Shown: positions 8,366-16,992, counted from the stretch's first letter. The stretch is 64,000 nt of DNA from an uncultured Hyphomonadaceae bacterium (GCA_913057945.1 CAJXOF010000007.1:124001-188000); one strand, 5' to 3'. Made by a program: numbers and translations. The notes: generated from the sequence alone by a model not told the origin.

Positions 8366-8776
8366 TCAGCCGGTGCGGCCATCCACGCGCCAGTCCGGGA
8401 AGCGGCGGGCTGTGCCAGCGAACATGAGGCAGACTTCATTGCCCGCCGGGTCGCGCAGCCGTGCCTCGCGCCATCCTCAGGATTCGTCGGTCGGTTCGCT
8501 GTCAAAGATGAGGCCCTGCGCTTTCAACTCTTCGACATGGGTATCCAGCGCGTCGGCGGACGGATGGTCAAAATAGATCACCGTGCCGGAGCCCACAGAC
8601 GCACTGACCGTCGCACTGACCGTATGGAGCGACAGGGTTGCGCCGCTGCCATCCGCGCTTTCGAACCGGGCATAGCGCGGCGGCGCCTCCACGATCTGGA
8701 CCATGCCCAGCGCCTCATAGAAAGCGACGCTGGCGGAGTAATCGAGGCAGGGAATGGTAATCTGATTGAGGATCAT
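8366..8776 (-). pseudogene. VOC/glyoxalase-family protein interrupted by an in-frame TGA
   Basis: From ATG 8776 (AAGAAAGG upstream) the frame encodes a vicinal oxygen chelate protein: MILNQITIPCLDYSASVAFY is the typical first beta-alpha unit. The frame hits TGA at 8479-8477 after FDSEPTDES. In the same frame, directly beyond the stop, comes GWREARLRDPAGNEVCLMFA and a natural ending at TGA 8368-8366. That is exactly the conserved C-terminal strand of the family (R-D-P-x-G-N). A single base change (for example TGG to TGA) would explain it, giving either a pseudogene, a readthrough product or a sequencing error. Full length would be 136 residues, normal for a single VOC domain. Confidence 0.75.
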
Positions 8777-8913
8777 GGACGGGCCTTTCTTGCACGGAGT
8801 TCGTGAGCGGCCTGTCTTGTAATTGCTCAAGTTAGGGTGAGGTCAAGGGCGTGCTGCCGGGATCATCATCTTTCGACTCGAGATGGGCCGACATACGCCG
8901 CAAGCACGGAGCG

Positions 8914-8996
8914 CTCATGCTGAGCGACGTCGAAGCAAGGGCGCGGGCTATGAAAACTGGGTCCCGGATATTTGCTGGGCAAATTCCGGGATGACA
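8914..8996. repeat. Composite palindromic intergenic repeat, copy 2 (inverted)
   Basis: CTCATGCTGAGCGACGTCGA (from about 8914) and GGGTCCCGGATATTTGCTGG ... CCGGGATGACA (8959-8996) match the two parts of the repeat at 7776-7921 but in reverse order and orientation. It occupies the 338-bp gap between the VOC gene and pccB, where no gene is supported. The pair flanks the 42-residue gene and the broken VOC gene. Confidence 0.65.
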
Positions 8997-9114
8997 GGAA
9001 TGGGATATATATTGGGGCGCCTCAAGGCGACGCTGATATCCACCGCTGAAAAGCAACAATCTGGTGGGTATCGCTTTGCTCAACCCACCCTACTGTGCCG
9101 ATGCCAGCCCGCCC

Positions 9115-10647
9115 CTAAAGCGGAATATTATCGTGCTTCTTCCAGGGGTTTTCCAGCTGCTTGTTGGCCAGGGCCCGGAGGGATTTGGCGATGCGGCGGC
9201 GAGTTGAGTGCGGCATGATGATGTCGTCGATATAGCCCTTGCGCGCGGCGACGTAGGGGTTCGCGAAATTGTCCTCATACATCTTGGTGTGCGCCGCGAT
9301 CTTTTCCTCATCGCCGAGGTCTTTGCGGAAGATGATCTCGACCGCGCCCTTGGCGCCCATCACGGCGATCTCAGCCGTTGGCCAGGCATAGTTCACATCG
9401 CCGCGCAGATGCTTGGAGCTCATCACGTCATACGCGCCGCCATAGGCCTTGCGGGTGATGACGGTGACCTTTGGCACGGTGGCCTCGGCATAGGCGAACA
9501 GCAGCTTGGCGCCATGCTTGATGAGGCCGCCATATTCCTGCTTGGTGCCCGGCATGAAGCCCGGCACGTCCACGAAGGTGACGACCGGAATGTTGAAACA
9601 GTCGCAGAAGCGGACGAAGCGCGACGCCTTGCGGGAGGCGTCAATATCCAGCACGCCGGCCAGCGTCATCGGCTGGTTGGCGACAAAGCCCACGGTCGCG
9701 CCTTCGATGCGGCCGAACCCGCAGAGGATGTTGGCGCCGAATTTCGGGCTGATCTCGAAGAAGTCGCCCTCGTCGGCCACTTTCTCGATCAGCTCGCGCA
9801 TGTCGTAAGGCGAGTTCGGGTTGGGCGGGATCAGCGTGTCGAGGCTCTCATCCACGCGCTCGGCGGAATCATAGACCGTGCGGACCGGCGGGTCTTCACG
9901 GTTCGATCCGGGCAAGAAGTCGATCAGGCGGCGCATCTGGACCAGCGCCTCGATGTCGTTCTCGAACGCGCCATCAACCACGCCGGACTTCGCCGCATGG
10001 ACGGACGCCCCGCCGAGGCTCTCATGGGTGACTTCCTCATTGGTGACAGTCTTCACCACGTCAGGGCCGGTCACATACATGTAGGACGTGTCCTTCACCA
10101 TGAAGATGAAGTCGGTCAGGGCCGGCGAATAGACGTCGCCGCCTGCGCACGGGCCCATGATGACGGAGATTTGTGGGATCACGCCGGATGAGAGGACGTT
10201 CTCCATGAAGATGTCGGCATAACCGGCAAGGCTGTCGACGCCCTCCTGGATGCGCGCGCCGCCTGCATCGAAGATGCCGACAACCGGCGCGCCATTCATC
10301 ACGGCGGCCTTCTGGACCTTCACGATCTTGGCGGCATGGGTCTTCGACAGCGAGCCGCCGAAAACGGTGAAATCCTTGGAGAAGACATAGACGAGGCGGC
10401 CATTGATGGTGCCCTGGCCGGTGACGACGCCGTCGCCGGGGATCTTCTGCTCATCCATGCCGAAATCGGAGCACTGGTGCTCGACGAACATGTCGTACTC
10501 TTCGAAGCTGCCTTCATCGAGCAGCACTTCGATGCGCTCGCGGGCGCTGAGCTTGCCTTTGGCGTGCTGGCGTTCGATTCTTGCGGCACCACCGCCCTGA
10601 CGGGCCTCTTCGCGTTTGGCTTCCAGCGCTTCGATCACGTCCTTCAT
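9115..10647 (-). CDS. pccB: Propionyl-CoA carboxylase beta subunit
   Basis: 510 residues from ATG 10647 (GGGAGAG just upstream; a longer frame to 10713 adds an unlikely leader). Two crotonase-fold carboxyltransferase halves are visible. The N half has [35 protein letters not shown] and [20 protein letters not shown]; the C half has [40 protein letters not shown] and [18 protein letters not shown]. It transfers carboxyl from biotin to propionyl-CoA to give methylmalonyl-CoA, a cytosolic step in propionate, odd-chain and branched amino acid breakdown. Length is typical. The biotin-carrying alpha subunit pccA is not in the window. Confidence 0.95.
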   Translation of the reverse strand: MKDVIEALEAKREEARQGGGAARIERQHAKGKLSARERIEVLLDEGSFEEYDMFVEHQCSDFGMDEQKIPGDGVVTGQGTINGRLVYVFSKDFTVFGGSLSKTHAAKIVKVQKAAVMNGAPVVGIFDAGGARIQEGVDSLAGYADIFMENVLSSGVIPQISVIMGPCAGGDVYSPALTDFIFMVKDTSYMYVTGPDVVKTVTNEEVTHESLGGASVHAAKSGVVDGAFENDIEALVQMRRLIDFLPGSNREDPPVRTVYDSAERVDESLDTLIPPNPNSPYDMRELIEKVADEGDFFEISPKFGANILCGFGRIEGATVGFVANQPMTLAGVLDIDASRKASRFVRFCDCFNIPVVTFVDVPGFMPGTKQEYGGLIKHGAKLLFAYAEATVPKVTVITRKAYGGAYDVMSSKHLRGDVNYAWPTAEIAVMGAKGAVEIIFRKDLGDEEKIAAHTKMYEDNFANPYVAARKGYIDDIIMPHSTRRRIAKSLRALANKQLENPWKKHDNIPL

Positions 10648-10800
10648 GGGGCTCTCCCGGCCTTCTGTTTCTGTTTGCTCCCCCGTGATTATACGGCAGC
10701 GCAGCAAAGGCAAGTGCGGCGTTAGGCCCTTGAAAAGGAAAACCTTGCTGGCACGCAGGGTGACGTCGCGTCCGCTTTCGATGCGCGCAGGCTCAATTCG

Positions 10801-10850
10801 GTTTCAGGGCGTTCAGGCCCGTTTCAGCGCGTTTCAGGCTGTTTCAGCCT
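10801..10850. repeat. Five degenerate 10-bp tandem units
   Basis: Five consecutive decamers, mostly GTTTCAGSSY (GTTTCAGGGC, GTTCAGGCCC, GTTTCAGCGC, GTTTCAGGCT, GTTTCAGCCT), end exactly at the stop codon of atp12. On the minus strand they can fold, for example GGCTG-AAA-CAGCC right after the stop, so they may act in 3' end formation. Confidence 0.55.
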
Positions 10851-11578
10851 CAGCCGAGGCCGACCAGCCAGGTTTCGAGCGCTTTCGCCTCGATGCGGCG
10901 AAGGGCCGTGGCGGCTTTTGCCTCCTCATCCTCGCCCCAATGCTCGGCCTGCCAGGCCTCATCAATGCGGGCGACCTCGAAAGCGTCGGTCGCCGTCAGC
11001 TCGCCCTCGACCACAGACATAGCCAGGACGGCCGAACCAAACAGGCCGCATCCAAACAGGAGGCCCGTCAGGGCGAAATCTTCGAGCCCGAGGGCGTAGT
11101 TGCGCGCAGCCTCCAGCGAGGCATCCGGCTGGGGCGAGGCGATGATGCCTTCGACCGGCACGAGGATGACGTCCAGCGCCTGCCCGGCCCAGGCGCGCAG
11201 CGGCGCCCAATGGGCCTCTTCCAGCTCGGCCAGTTCCTCAGGCTCCTCGGCGATGTGACAGACCAGATCGGTCTCGCAATAGCGGGCCAGTTCGTCGGCC
11301 ATCTCGTAGCGGATTTCCGGGGTGCGATCGATCGCGACATTGGCGAGGCGCGTCAAATGCATCGACATCAGGTCGATTTCAGCGTCCTGCGCGTTCCATT
11401 CGGCCGCGATGGCCTTGGCCAGCTTTTCGGTCGGCAGCTTCAGGGCGACGCGCGCCGGGGTCTTGATGGAGCGGCCATCCAGTTCCACGGTCCAGCCGCC
11501 GGGGATCTGCTCCGGCTTGGCGGTCTCGTAAAAGCGTTTCGGCTTCGGCGTCTCTTCGGTCTCGGTCTCGTCAGTCAT
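10850..11578 (-). CDS. ATP12 family F1-ATPase assembly chaperone
   Basis: 242 residues from ATG 11578. KRFYETAKPEQIPGGWTVEL followed by DGRSIKTPARVALKLPTEKL is the hallmark N-terminal region of ATP12. The middle holds the conserved ETDLVCHIAEEPEELAELEE and WAPLRAWA stretches. In mitochondria ATP12 binds the alpha subunit of F1 before assembly; alphaproteobacteria carry orthologues of about this size. No signal peptide, so cytosolic. It sits upstream of pccB across a 200-bp gap with decamer repeats, and downstream of a HAD phosphatase gene on the same strand. Confidence 0.88.
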   Translation of the reverse strand: MTDETETEETPKPKRFYETAKPEQIPGGWTVELDGRSIKTPARVALKLPTEKLAKAIAAEWNAQDAEIDLMSMHLTRLANVAIDRTPEIRYEMADELARYCETDLVCHIAEEPEELAELEEAHWAPLRAWAGQALDVILVPVEGIIASPQPDASLEAARNYALGLEDFALTGLLFGCGLFGSAVLAMSVVEGELTATDAFEVARIDEAWQAEHWGEDEEAKAATALRRIEAKALETWLVGLG

Positions 11579-11625
11579 GGCCGGGCATGTACGCCCATGA
11601 GGGCGGGTTTCCAAGAGGGGAAGTG

Positions 11626-12300
11626 CTACAGGGCCGGCTCGAAGGCCAGCAGGCTTTTCTGGAGCGTGTCGAACTCATGGTGGATTTCGTGGGCGCCGAC
11701 TTCTTCGAGTTCGTGCGCGGCGCCGAAGCCCCAGCTGACGCCGTGGGTGTAGACGCCCGCCGCGCGGCCCATGGAAATGTCGTGGATCGCATCACCGATC
11801 ATCAGGCTTTCATGCGGCGCGCAGCCGAGCGCACCCATTGCCTGTTCCACCATATGCGGATGCGGCTTGCCGGGGCCGTCATCGGCGCACCAGACCGTGT
11901 CGAAGAAAGGCTCGATGGCGTGCGCGTCGAACAGGCTGCGGATGCCCTTATGGGTCTTGCCGGTCGCCATGGCGATCAGCCAGCCTTCGGAGCGCAGCAT
12001 TTCCAGCGTTTCCAACGCGCCATCATAGAGGGGCTGGGTAAAGTCCGGCCGCGCGCGGGCGCGAACCCAGCACTCACGGTAATTATTGACCAGCCGGTCG
12101 ATCTCCGCGGCAGTGACCTCCGGCGCGAGCTGGCCACAGGCTTCGTGCAGGCTGAGCCCGACAATGCGGCGCGTCGCATCATATTCCGGCGGCGTCAGGG
12201 CCGACAGGGTGAAGGCTTCCACCATGATTTCATGGATGGAGGTGCGGCTGTCGACAAGCGTTCCGTCCACGTCCCAAATGGCGAGTTTCAGTCCCGACAT
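11626..12300 (-). CDS. HAD family hydrolase, phosphoglycolate phosphatase-like
   Basis: 224 residues. HAD motif I is LAIWDVDGTLVDS with nucleophile D10 and acid/base D12; motif II is IAMATGKT; the Lys motif is GPGKPHPHM; motif IV is SLMIGDAIHDISMGRAAG. A helical cap lies between motifs I and II. The substrate is a small phosphorylated metabolite, possibly phosphoglycolate, but cannot be fixed from sequence. Its ATG overlaps the rluC stop by one base (TGATG), so translation is coupled to rluC, as is common in alphaproteobacteria. Confidence 0.88.
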   Translation of the reverse strand: MSGLKLAIWDVDGTLVDSRTSIHEIMVEAFTLSALTPPEYDATRRIVGLSLHEACGQLAPEVTAAEIDRLVNNYRECWVRARARPDFTQPLYDGALETLEMLRSEGWLIAMATGKTHKGIRSLFDAHAIEPFFDTVWCADDGPGKPHPHMVEQAMGALGCAPHESLMIGDAIHDISMGRAAGVYTHGVSWGFGAAHELEEVGAHEIHHEFDTLQKSLLAFEPAL

Positions 12301-13346
12301 CAGAGGAACGGTGCCAGCGGGTCCTTGCCCGCCTCCTGTTCAAGAAATCCGAGGGATTCAAATGTCTGCTTCATGTGCGGCGGCAGTGGCGCGACGATCT
12401 TGATCGGCTTGCCATTCTGGCGCGGAATGATCAGGCTGCGCGCATGAAGATGCATGCCGGGCGCAAGACCTTGCGGCACTTCGCGGCGGGACTGGTATTT
12501 GAAATCGCCAAGGATGGACGTGTTCATTTCCAGCATGTGGAAGCGCAGCTGGTGCATACGGCCGGTCTCCGGCTTCAGTGCGACCCAGGCGGCCTTCTGG
12601 CCCGCCGTGGAAATCACCGCATAATCCGTGATCGAATGACGCGCGCCCTCGACGCCCTGCGCGGAGCGAAACATGCGCTCGCGGTCAGCGTCGCGGCGGC
12701 CCCGCGCTTTCGGATGGATGACGCGGTAGCCGTCTTCCTCATTCTCGTCCTCGATCCCCTTCACCATCCAGCAGCGGATCTGTCCGAAGGGCGGGTTCGG
12801 CACGCCAACGGTGATGGCCCAATAGACCTTGCTCATGTCGCGGCTGCGGAATTTCTCTGACAGCTGCGCAGCGGCCTTCGGATATTTGGCGAGCAGCAGC
12901 ACGCCGCTTGTATCCTTGTCGAGCCGATGCACGAGGACGGGGCGATGCTCGCCATCGCCGAGCGCGGCCAGCATGCCATCAATATGGCGGCCCTGCCCTG
13001 ACCCGCCCTGCACAGCGATGCCGGCGGGTTTGTTGATGGCAATCATCTCGTCGTCTTCATACAGGATGAGATCGCGGATGAATTGCCGGTCTTCCTCGGA
13101 GACACGCTCGGCCTTTTTCTGGGCCGGGCGGGTCGCGTCGGCATCCATGATCGGCAGGCGCACCTGCTGGCCGGTCTCAAGGCGCGTATTGGCCTTGGCG
13201 CGCGAGCCATCGACGCGGATCTGCCCCGTGCGGAGCATCTTCTCGATCTGGCCCTGGGTGACCGGCACGCGGCGCTTGACCCAGCGATCAAGACGGGTGC
13301 CGGATTCCTTGTCAGAAACCGTTTCAGTTACAATCTGGCCGCTCAT
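12300..13346 (-). CDS. rluC: RluA-family 23S rRNA pseudouridine synthase
   Basis: 348 residues from ATG 13346, which overlaps the crcB stop (ATGA). An S4-like RNA-binding domain occupies about residues 16-62 (TRLDRWVKRR, QIRVDG). The catalytic domain has INKPAGIAVQGGSG and HRLDKDTSGVLLLAKY with catalytic D143, then ALKPETGRMHQLRFHM near the end. It converts uridines in rRNA, by analogy positions 955/2504/2580 of 23S; whether it is RluC or RluD in specificity is inferred from the architecture. Operon: crcB-rluC-HAD. Confidence 0.88.
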   Translation of the reverse strand: MSGQIVTETVSDKESGTRLDRWVKRRVPVTQGQIEKMLRTGQIRVDGSRAKANTRLETGQQVRLPIMDADATRPAQKKAERVSEEDRQFIRDLILYEDDEMIAINKPAGIAVQGGSGQGRHIDGMLAALGDGEHRPVLVHRLDKDTSGVLLLAKYPKAAAQLSEKFRSRDMSKVYWAITVGVPNPPFGQIRCWMVKGIEDENEEDGYRVIHPKARGRRDADRERMFRSAQGVEGARHSITDYAVISTAGQKAAWVALKPETGRMHQLRFHMLEMNTSILGDFKYQSRREVPQGLAPGMHLHARSLIIPRQNGKPIKIVAPLPPHMKQTFESLGFLEQEAGKDPLAPFL

Positions 13347-13726
13347 GCGAATACCTTCCGGGCAATCCAAAGTCCTATGAACAGCGCGATCACGCCCAGT
13401 ACCAATGAGAGCCCCGCATAGATCGCCGCCTTTGCTGTGTCGCCGCGGCGCAGGAATTCCGCTACTTCCAGCGAAAACGCCGAGAAGGTGGTGAAACCGC
13501 CGAGCAAGCCCGTCGCCAGGAACAGCCGGGTCGTCTGGTGCAGCCCTTCGGCCTTGAGTGCCAGCCACCCCACCAGCAGGCCCATCAGCAGGCTGCCCAG
13601 CAGATTGACGGCAAATGTGCCGTGCGGCCAGCCTGCCGGCAGGTGGCGCACGGCCAAAAGGCCGACCCCATGCCGGAGCGATGCGCCAATGGCGCCGCCT
13701 GCTGCAACTGCGAGAAATCCGTTCAT
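13343..13726 (-). CDS. crcB: Fluoride channel CrcB/Fluc
   Basis: 127 residues with four membrane segments. Family signatures present: GGAIGASLRHGVG at the N-terminus, GTFAVNLLGSLLMGLL and TGLLGGFTTFSAFSLE. CrcB dimers export fluoride across the inner membrane. No fluoride riboswitch was seen in the short leader. First gene of the crcB-rluC-HAD operon, with a 4-base overlap to rluC. Confidence 0.95.
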   Translation of the reverse strand: MNGFLAVAAGGAIGASLRHGVGLLAVRHLPAGWPHGTFAVNLLGSLLMGLLVGWLALKAEGLHQTTRLFLATGLLGGFTTFSAFSLEVAEFLRRGDTAKAAIYAGLSLVLGVIALFIGLWIARKVFA

Positions 13727-13823
13727 GGCGGCCTTCTAGCTTCAACCGGCCCGCTTAGCCAGTGCCGCATGACTCTGGCGAGGAAACGATTGCAGCTTGA
13801 CTAACGGCCCCGGACCCGCCGAA

Positions 13824-13837
13824 TGTTAGCGCTAAAA
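13824..13837. promoter_or_regulatory. LacI/GalR-type operator upstream of arabinofuranosidase
   Basis: TGTTAGCGCTAAAA contains the 10-bp palindrome TTAGCGCTAA, a usual half-site layout for LacI-family sugar regulators. It ends 25 bases before the ATG of the GH51 gene, so the gene is probably repressed until a sugar inducer is present. No LacI-type gene lies in the window. Confidence 0.55.
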
Positions 13838-13862
13838 TAACAAGCATTCGAGGGAGCCAATT

Positions 13863-15398
13863 ATGAAAAACCGTCTCGCGGCGAGCCTAGCCAGTCTTGT
13901 TCTCTGCATGGGGTCGGCAGCGGCCCAGGCCACACTTGATGTAGATCTGGACGCCCCCACCGAAACCATCGCACCCGAAATCTATGGCCAGTTCCTAGAG
14001 CATGTTGGCACCCAGCCCTATGGCGGGATCTGGGTGGGCAACGGCAGCGACATCCCCAACACCGATGGCATTCGCGACGATGTCTTCGACGCCCTGAAAG
14101 CCCTGAACGTGCCGGTCGTGCGCTGGCCGGGCGGGTGCTTTGCCGATCTCTATCATTGGCGCGATGGCATCGGCCCTCAGTCCGACCGTCCGGCACGGGT
14201 CAACATGGTCTGGGGCGGCACGCCGGAAAGTAATGAATTCGGCACGCATGAATTCTTCGACTTCGCCGAACGGCTGGGCGCGAAGACCTACCTCAATCTG
14301 AACCTGGGCACGGGCACTGCCAAGGAAGGCGCCGACTGGCTGGAATATATCACGGCCGAAACGGGAGACCGCGCCGAAGAACGCCGCGCAAATGGCCACG
14401 ATACGCCCTGGACGGTGGACTATCTGTCCATTGGCAATGAGACGTGGGGCTGCGGCGGCGCGCTCACGGCGGGCACCTATGCCGATCTCTATGCGCAATT
14501 TGCGAGCTTTGCGAAAACGGCGGGCGACCAGCCGGTGCGCATCATCTCCGGCGCGCATGACGCGAACCCGGAATATGCCGACACAATTCTCGAACATCCC
14601 TACATTGATGACCTGGCCGAAGGCATCTCGCTGCATGTCTACACCCTGCCCACCGGCGACTGGGGGAAGAAAGGTGCCGCGACCGGCTTCCCGGAGGCGG
14701 AATGGGCCTCGACGATGCAGCGCACCCTGCGCATGGCGGAGGTGATCGAGGACCAGAAGGCCATCCTTGAGAAACACGACCTGCCTGCCGACGCATTCGG
14801 CCTGTATGTGGATGAGTGGGGCATGTGGGTGGACCAGGACGAGGCGACTAATCCCCCCGCGCTATACCAGCAGGGCAGCATTCGCGACGCCATCGTCGCC
14901 GGCCTGAACCTCAACCTGTTCCACGCGCATGCCGATGTCGTGAAGATGACGAACATCGCCCAGATGGTGAACGTCCTGCAAGCGATGATCCTGACCGACG
15001 GGCCGGACATGGTGCTGACGCCGACCTATCATGTGTTCGACATGTACAAGCCTTTCATGGGCGCCGAAGCGCTTGAAATGAGTATTCAGTCACCGGACTA
15101 TGTGTTGGAAGATGTCACGGTTCCGGCCATCAGCGCCAGCGCCGCGCGGACGGATGACGGCCGGATCGTGCTGGCCCTGGTGAATGCGTCCGCCCATGAC
15201 AATCACCTGGTCGATGCAAGCGCTTTCGGTGCCAGCAAGGCCACCGGTCGTATCCTGCATGGGGAAGAGATGGATTCCCACAATACGTTCGACGCGCCGG
15301 ACCGGGTTCAGCCGGCCCCATATATCGTGGACGGCACCGCCGACGATCTCGTCCTCTCCATTCCGGCGCGCTCGGTCGTGGTGGTGACACTCGACTAG
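13863..15398 (+). CDS. GH51 alpha-L-arabinofuranosidase, secreted
   Basis: 511 residues with a signal peptide (MKNRLAASLASLVLCMGSAA, cleaved near AQA). The N-terminal APEIYGQFLEHVG and VVRWPGGCFADLYHW are typical of GH51. The acid/base is E193 in YLSIGNETWGCGG and the nucleophile E318 in LYVDEWGMW. The C-terminal part is a beta domain. It removes L-arabinofuranosyl side chains from arabinan or arabinoxylan, here in the periplasm or outside. Bacterial GH51 enzymes are often cytosolic, so the signal peptide is worth noting. A LacI-type palindrome sits upstream; no transporter or other glycosidase is nearby. Confidence 0.9.
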   Translation: MKNRLAASLASLVLCMGSAAAQATLDVDLDAPTETIAPEIYGQFLEHVGTQPYGGIWVGNGSDIPNTDGIRDDVFDALKALNVPVVRWPGGCFADLYHWRDGIGPQSDRPARVNMVWGGTPESNEFGTHEFFDFAERLGAKTYLNLNLGTGTAKEGADWLEYITAETGDRAEERRANGHDTPWTVDYLSIGNETWGCGGALTAGTYADLYAQFASFAKTAGDQPVRIISGAHDANPEYADTILEHPYIDDLAEGISLHVYTLPTGDWGKKGAATGFPEAEWASTMQRTLRMAEVIEDQKAILEKHDLPADAFGLYVDEWGMWVDQDEATNPPALYQQGSIRDAIVAGLNLNLFHAHADVVKMTNIAQMVNVLQAMILTDGPDMVLTPTYHVFDMYKPFMGAEALEMSIQSPDYVLEDVTVPAISASAARTDDGRIVLALVNASAHDNHLVDASAFGASKATGRILHGEEMDSHNTFDAPDRVQPAPYIVDGTADDLVLSIPARSVVVVTLD

Positions 15399-15407
15399 GG
15401 CCCGTAG

Positions 15408-15445
15408 GAAATCGCCGCTGCGCCCTCTTGCGCAGGGGCGATTTC
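15408..15445 (+). terminator. Strong hairpin after arabinofuranosidase
   Basis: GAAATCGCC...GGCGATTTC with an inner GCTGCGC/GCGCAG pairing forms a long stem starting 10 bases after the stop. It lacks a T-run, so it may be a weak or Rho-assisted end. Confidence 0.55.
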
Positions 15446-15467
15446 AGGCTCAAATACTCCAGCTGAT

Positions 15468-15541
15468 GCGGGTGTAGCTCAATGGTAGAGCAGCAGCTTC
15501 CCAAGCTGACGACGAGAGTTCGATTCTCTTCACCCGCTCCA
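15468..15541 (+). tRNA. tRNA-Gly (anticodon CCC)
   Basis: 74 bases ending in an encoded CCA. The acceptor stem GCGGGTG pairs with CACCCGC. The D arm is GCTC-AATGGTA-GAGC, the anticodon loop TTCCCAA with anticodon CCC (reads GGG), and the T loop TTCGATT. A T-rich terminator hairpin follows at once. Confidence 0.95.
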
Positions 15542-15543
15542 AG

Positions 15544-15576
15544 AAAAAAGCCGGCCCCGTGGGGACCGGCTTTTTT
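15544..15576 (+). terminator. Rho-independent terminator after tRNA-Gly
   Basis: AAAAAAGCCGGCCCC, a short loop, then GGGGACCGGCTTTTTT: a GC-rich stem with a T6 tail. The A-rich left arm means it can also terminate transcripts arriving on the minus strand. Confidence 0.9.
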
Positions 15577-15599
15577 GTATCTGGGCAGGGATGCGCGGC

Positions 15600-16418
15600 C
15601 TAGAACAGTGAGACCGCAGGCCCCTTGAGCGTGTAGCGATCCTTGCCGAGTGCCATGTCGATGGTCAAATAGCCGGACTGGCCCTTCAGTTCGCTGGCCG
15701 GCACGCTATCGCCGATCCCCTGCGCAAGCACGTTGCCGGACGTGGAGACGACCGACCAGCCAAGCGGCTCCGCGCGGGATTCCGCAAAGACGGCCTTGAG
15801 GTCAGTCTTGCCGTTCATCTGCATCGGCACCGGGGCCTGCAGCTTCCCCTCAACACGGGAGAACAGCTGGACCAAATAGATCCGGCCATTGGCGCGCACA
15901 GCCGCCATACCGGTATGGTCGAACTCGCCGCGCTTGAGATTGGCCTTGTTGGCGGGGTCTGCCATCAGGGCACGATAGGCTTGTTCAGGCGTAGCCGAGT
16001 CATCCACGATGGCCATGTTGGCACCGAAGGCCCCCATCAGGTGGGTGCGATCCAGCAGGCGGACCCGGTCGAGATGACTGCGTCCTTCCATGTCCTCGTG
16101 GGACACATAGCCCCGCACAGCCATGTCATAGGCATGGATACGCGCGGCTTCGTTCAGCGTTGCGAGGGTTTCAAGGCGCGCCTTGCCAGCGTCGCTGCGG
16201 TCAGCGGCCGTGAACTGGCTAAGCTGGCCTTGCATGAACGTATCCGGCGTGACGCCGTTGAGGCCTTCAAAACAGGCTTCAGTTTCAGTCTGGAATGCAG
16301 CAGGCTGCAGGCCGAGACCATCCGACAGGTCACATGCCTGTTGGGCATTCGCAGTCAGTCCCAGCGCCGCAAGCGCCAGAGCGGAGATTGACATATATCT
16401 GTATTGCTTCTGTAACAT
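15600..16418 (-). CDS. Secreted CAP/SCP-domain protein
   Basis: 272 residues from ATG 16418; a GTG nine bases earlier and an ATG at 16394 are alternatives, and none has a clear ribosome site. The chosen start gives a signal peptide with basic residues and cleavage near TANAQQ. The middle contains ARIHAYDMAVRGYVSHEDME, the CAP (PR-1/SCP) motif, and GANMAIV and GMAAVRANGRIYLVQLF are later CAP strands. Bacterial CAP proteins are secreted or periplasmic and of mostly unknown function. It ends 59 bases from the tRNA-Gly and faces it. The type II secretion operon lies upstream on the same strand, so it could be a secreted substrate; that is inference. Confidence 0.8.
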   Translation of the reverse strand: MLQKQYRYMSISALALAALGLTANAQQACDLSDGLGLQPAAFQTETEACFEGLNGVTPDTFMQGQLSQFTAADRSDAGKARLETLATLNEAARIHAYDMAVRGYVSHEDMEGRSHLDRVRLLDRTHLMGAFGANMAIVDDSATPEQAYRALMADPANKANLKRGEFDHTGMAAVRANGRIYLVQLFSRVEGKLQAPVPMQMNGKTDLKAVFAESRAEPLGWSVVSTSGNVLAQGIGDSVPASELKGQSGYLTIDMALGKDRYTLKGPAVSLF

Positions 16419-16421
16419 AAG

Positions 16422-16443
16422 TGTCACAATACGATGTGTGACA
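16422..16443. promoter_or_regulatory. 22-bp perfect dyad overlapping the CAP gene start region
   Basis: TGTCACA-N8-TGTGACA lies just upstream of the CAP-domain gene ATG. The size and symmetry suit a dimeric repressor or activator site; the half-sites resemble but do not match the CRP order. No regulator can be assigned. Confidence 0.4.
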
Positions 16444-16521
16444 GATTTGCGTCAAGTAATGACACGTTTACGTAGCTTATCCGTAGGCTGCTCAGAATCG
16501 CCCTACCCGAAGACCTTGCAA

Positions 16522-16992
16522 TTACTCAGTATCCGGCTGGCACGCCCGCAAACCCGCCACAGGGATCACGGTCTCCCAACCTCCATCATTCAGTAGCTTG
16601 ATGCGTCCAGCTGAGATTTTTTGCCCGCCTTCTACCCTCTCTCCCGGCGTGATTCGCAGGGACATCGTCTCCCCTTCGAGGGTCGTGTAGTCCATTTCCG
16701 TCATGAACTGTCCGAACAATGTCCCGCCCTGACGCACCAGCGCCATGGTCTGCTGGGTTTCAGACAGCAGGGTTTCAGCCGTCTGGCTGCCCGCCTTCGA
16801 GAAGTAGACGAAGCGGCGCGGCGAGCCCTGGGTCCACAGGAACAGGGCGCACTCGCCATCCGCGAGATCCTGCGCCGGCAGGCTGCCGGCCTCCGGAACA
16901 TCCGGCGCTGGCGGAACAGGCCGCGTCTTGTCGCCGCTCGCGCACGCTGCCAGCAGCAGCGCCCCCGCCAGGATCGCAAATACCTGCCTCAT
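16522..16992 (-). CDS. Lipoprotein of unknown function at the end of the gsp operon
   Basis: 156 residues with a clean lipobox LLAACA (C17). The mature protein has a Pro-rich linker (RPVPPAPDVPEAG) and a beta-rich body with CALFLWTQGSPRRFVYFS. No known family. Its ATG overlaps the gspN stop (ATGA), so it is translated with the type II secretion genes and may be an accessory or pilotin-like component. The pilotin idea is inference from position and lipidation only; length is a little above classic GspS pilotins. Confidence 0.75.
   Translation of the reverse strand: MRQVFAILAGALLLAACASGDKTRPVPPAPDVPEAGSLPAQDLADGECALFLWTQGSPRRFVYFSKAGSQTAETLLSETQQTMALVRQGGTLFGQFMTEMDYTTLEGETMSLRITPGERVEGGQKISAGRIKLLNDGGWETVIPVAGLRACQPDTE

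Noticed and set aside
9208-10191. 327-codon plus-strand frame
   Set aside because: Antisense shadow of pccB, which has full carboxyltransferase motifs.
13747-13862. Fluoride riboswitch near crcB
   Set aside because: No pseudoknot-forming riboswitch core could be seen in the short leader.
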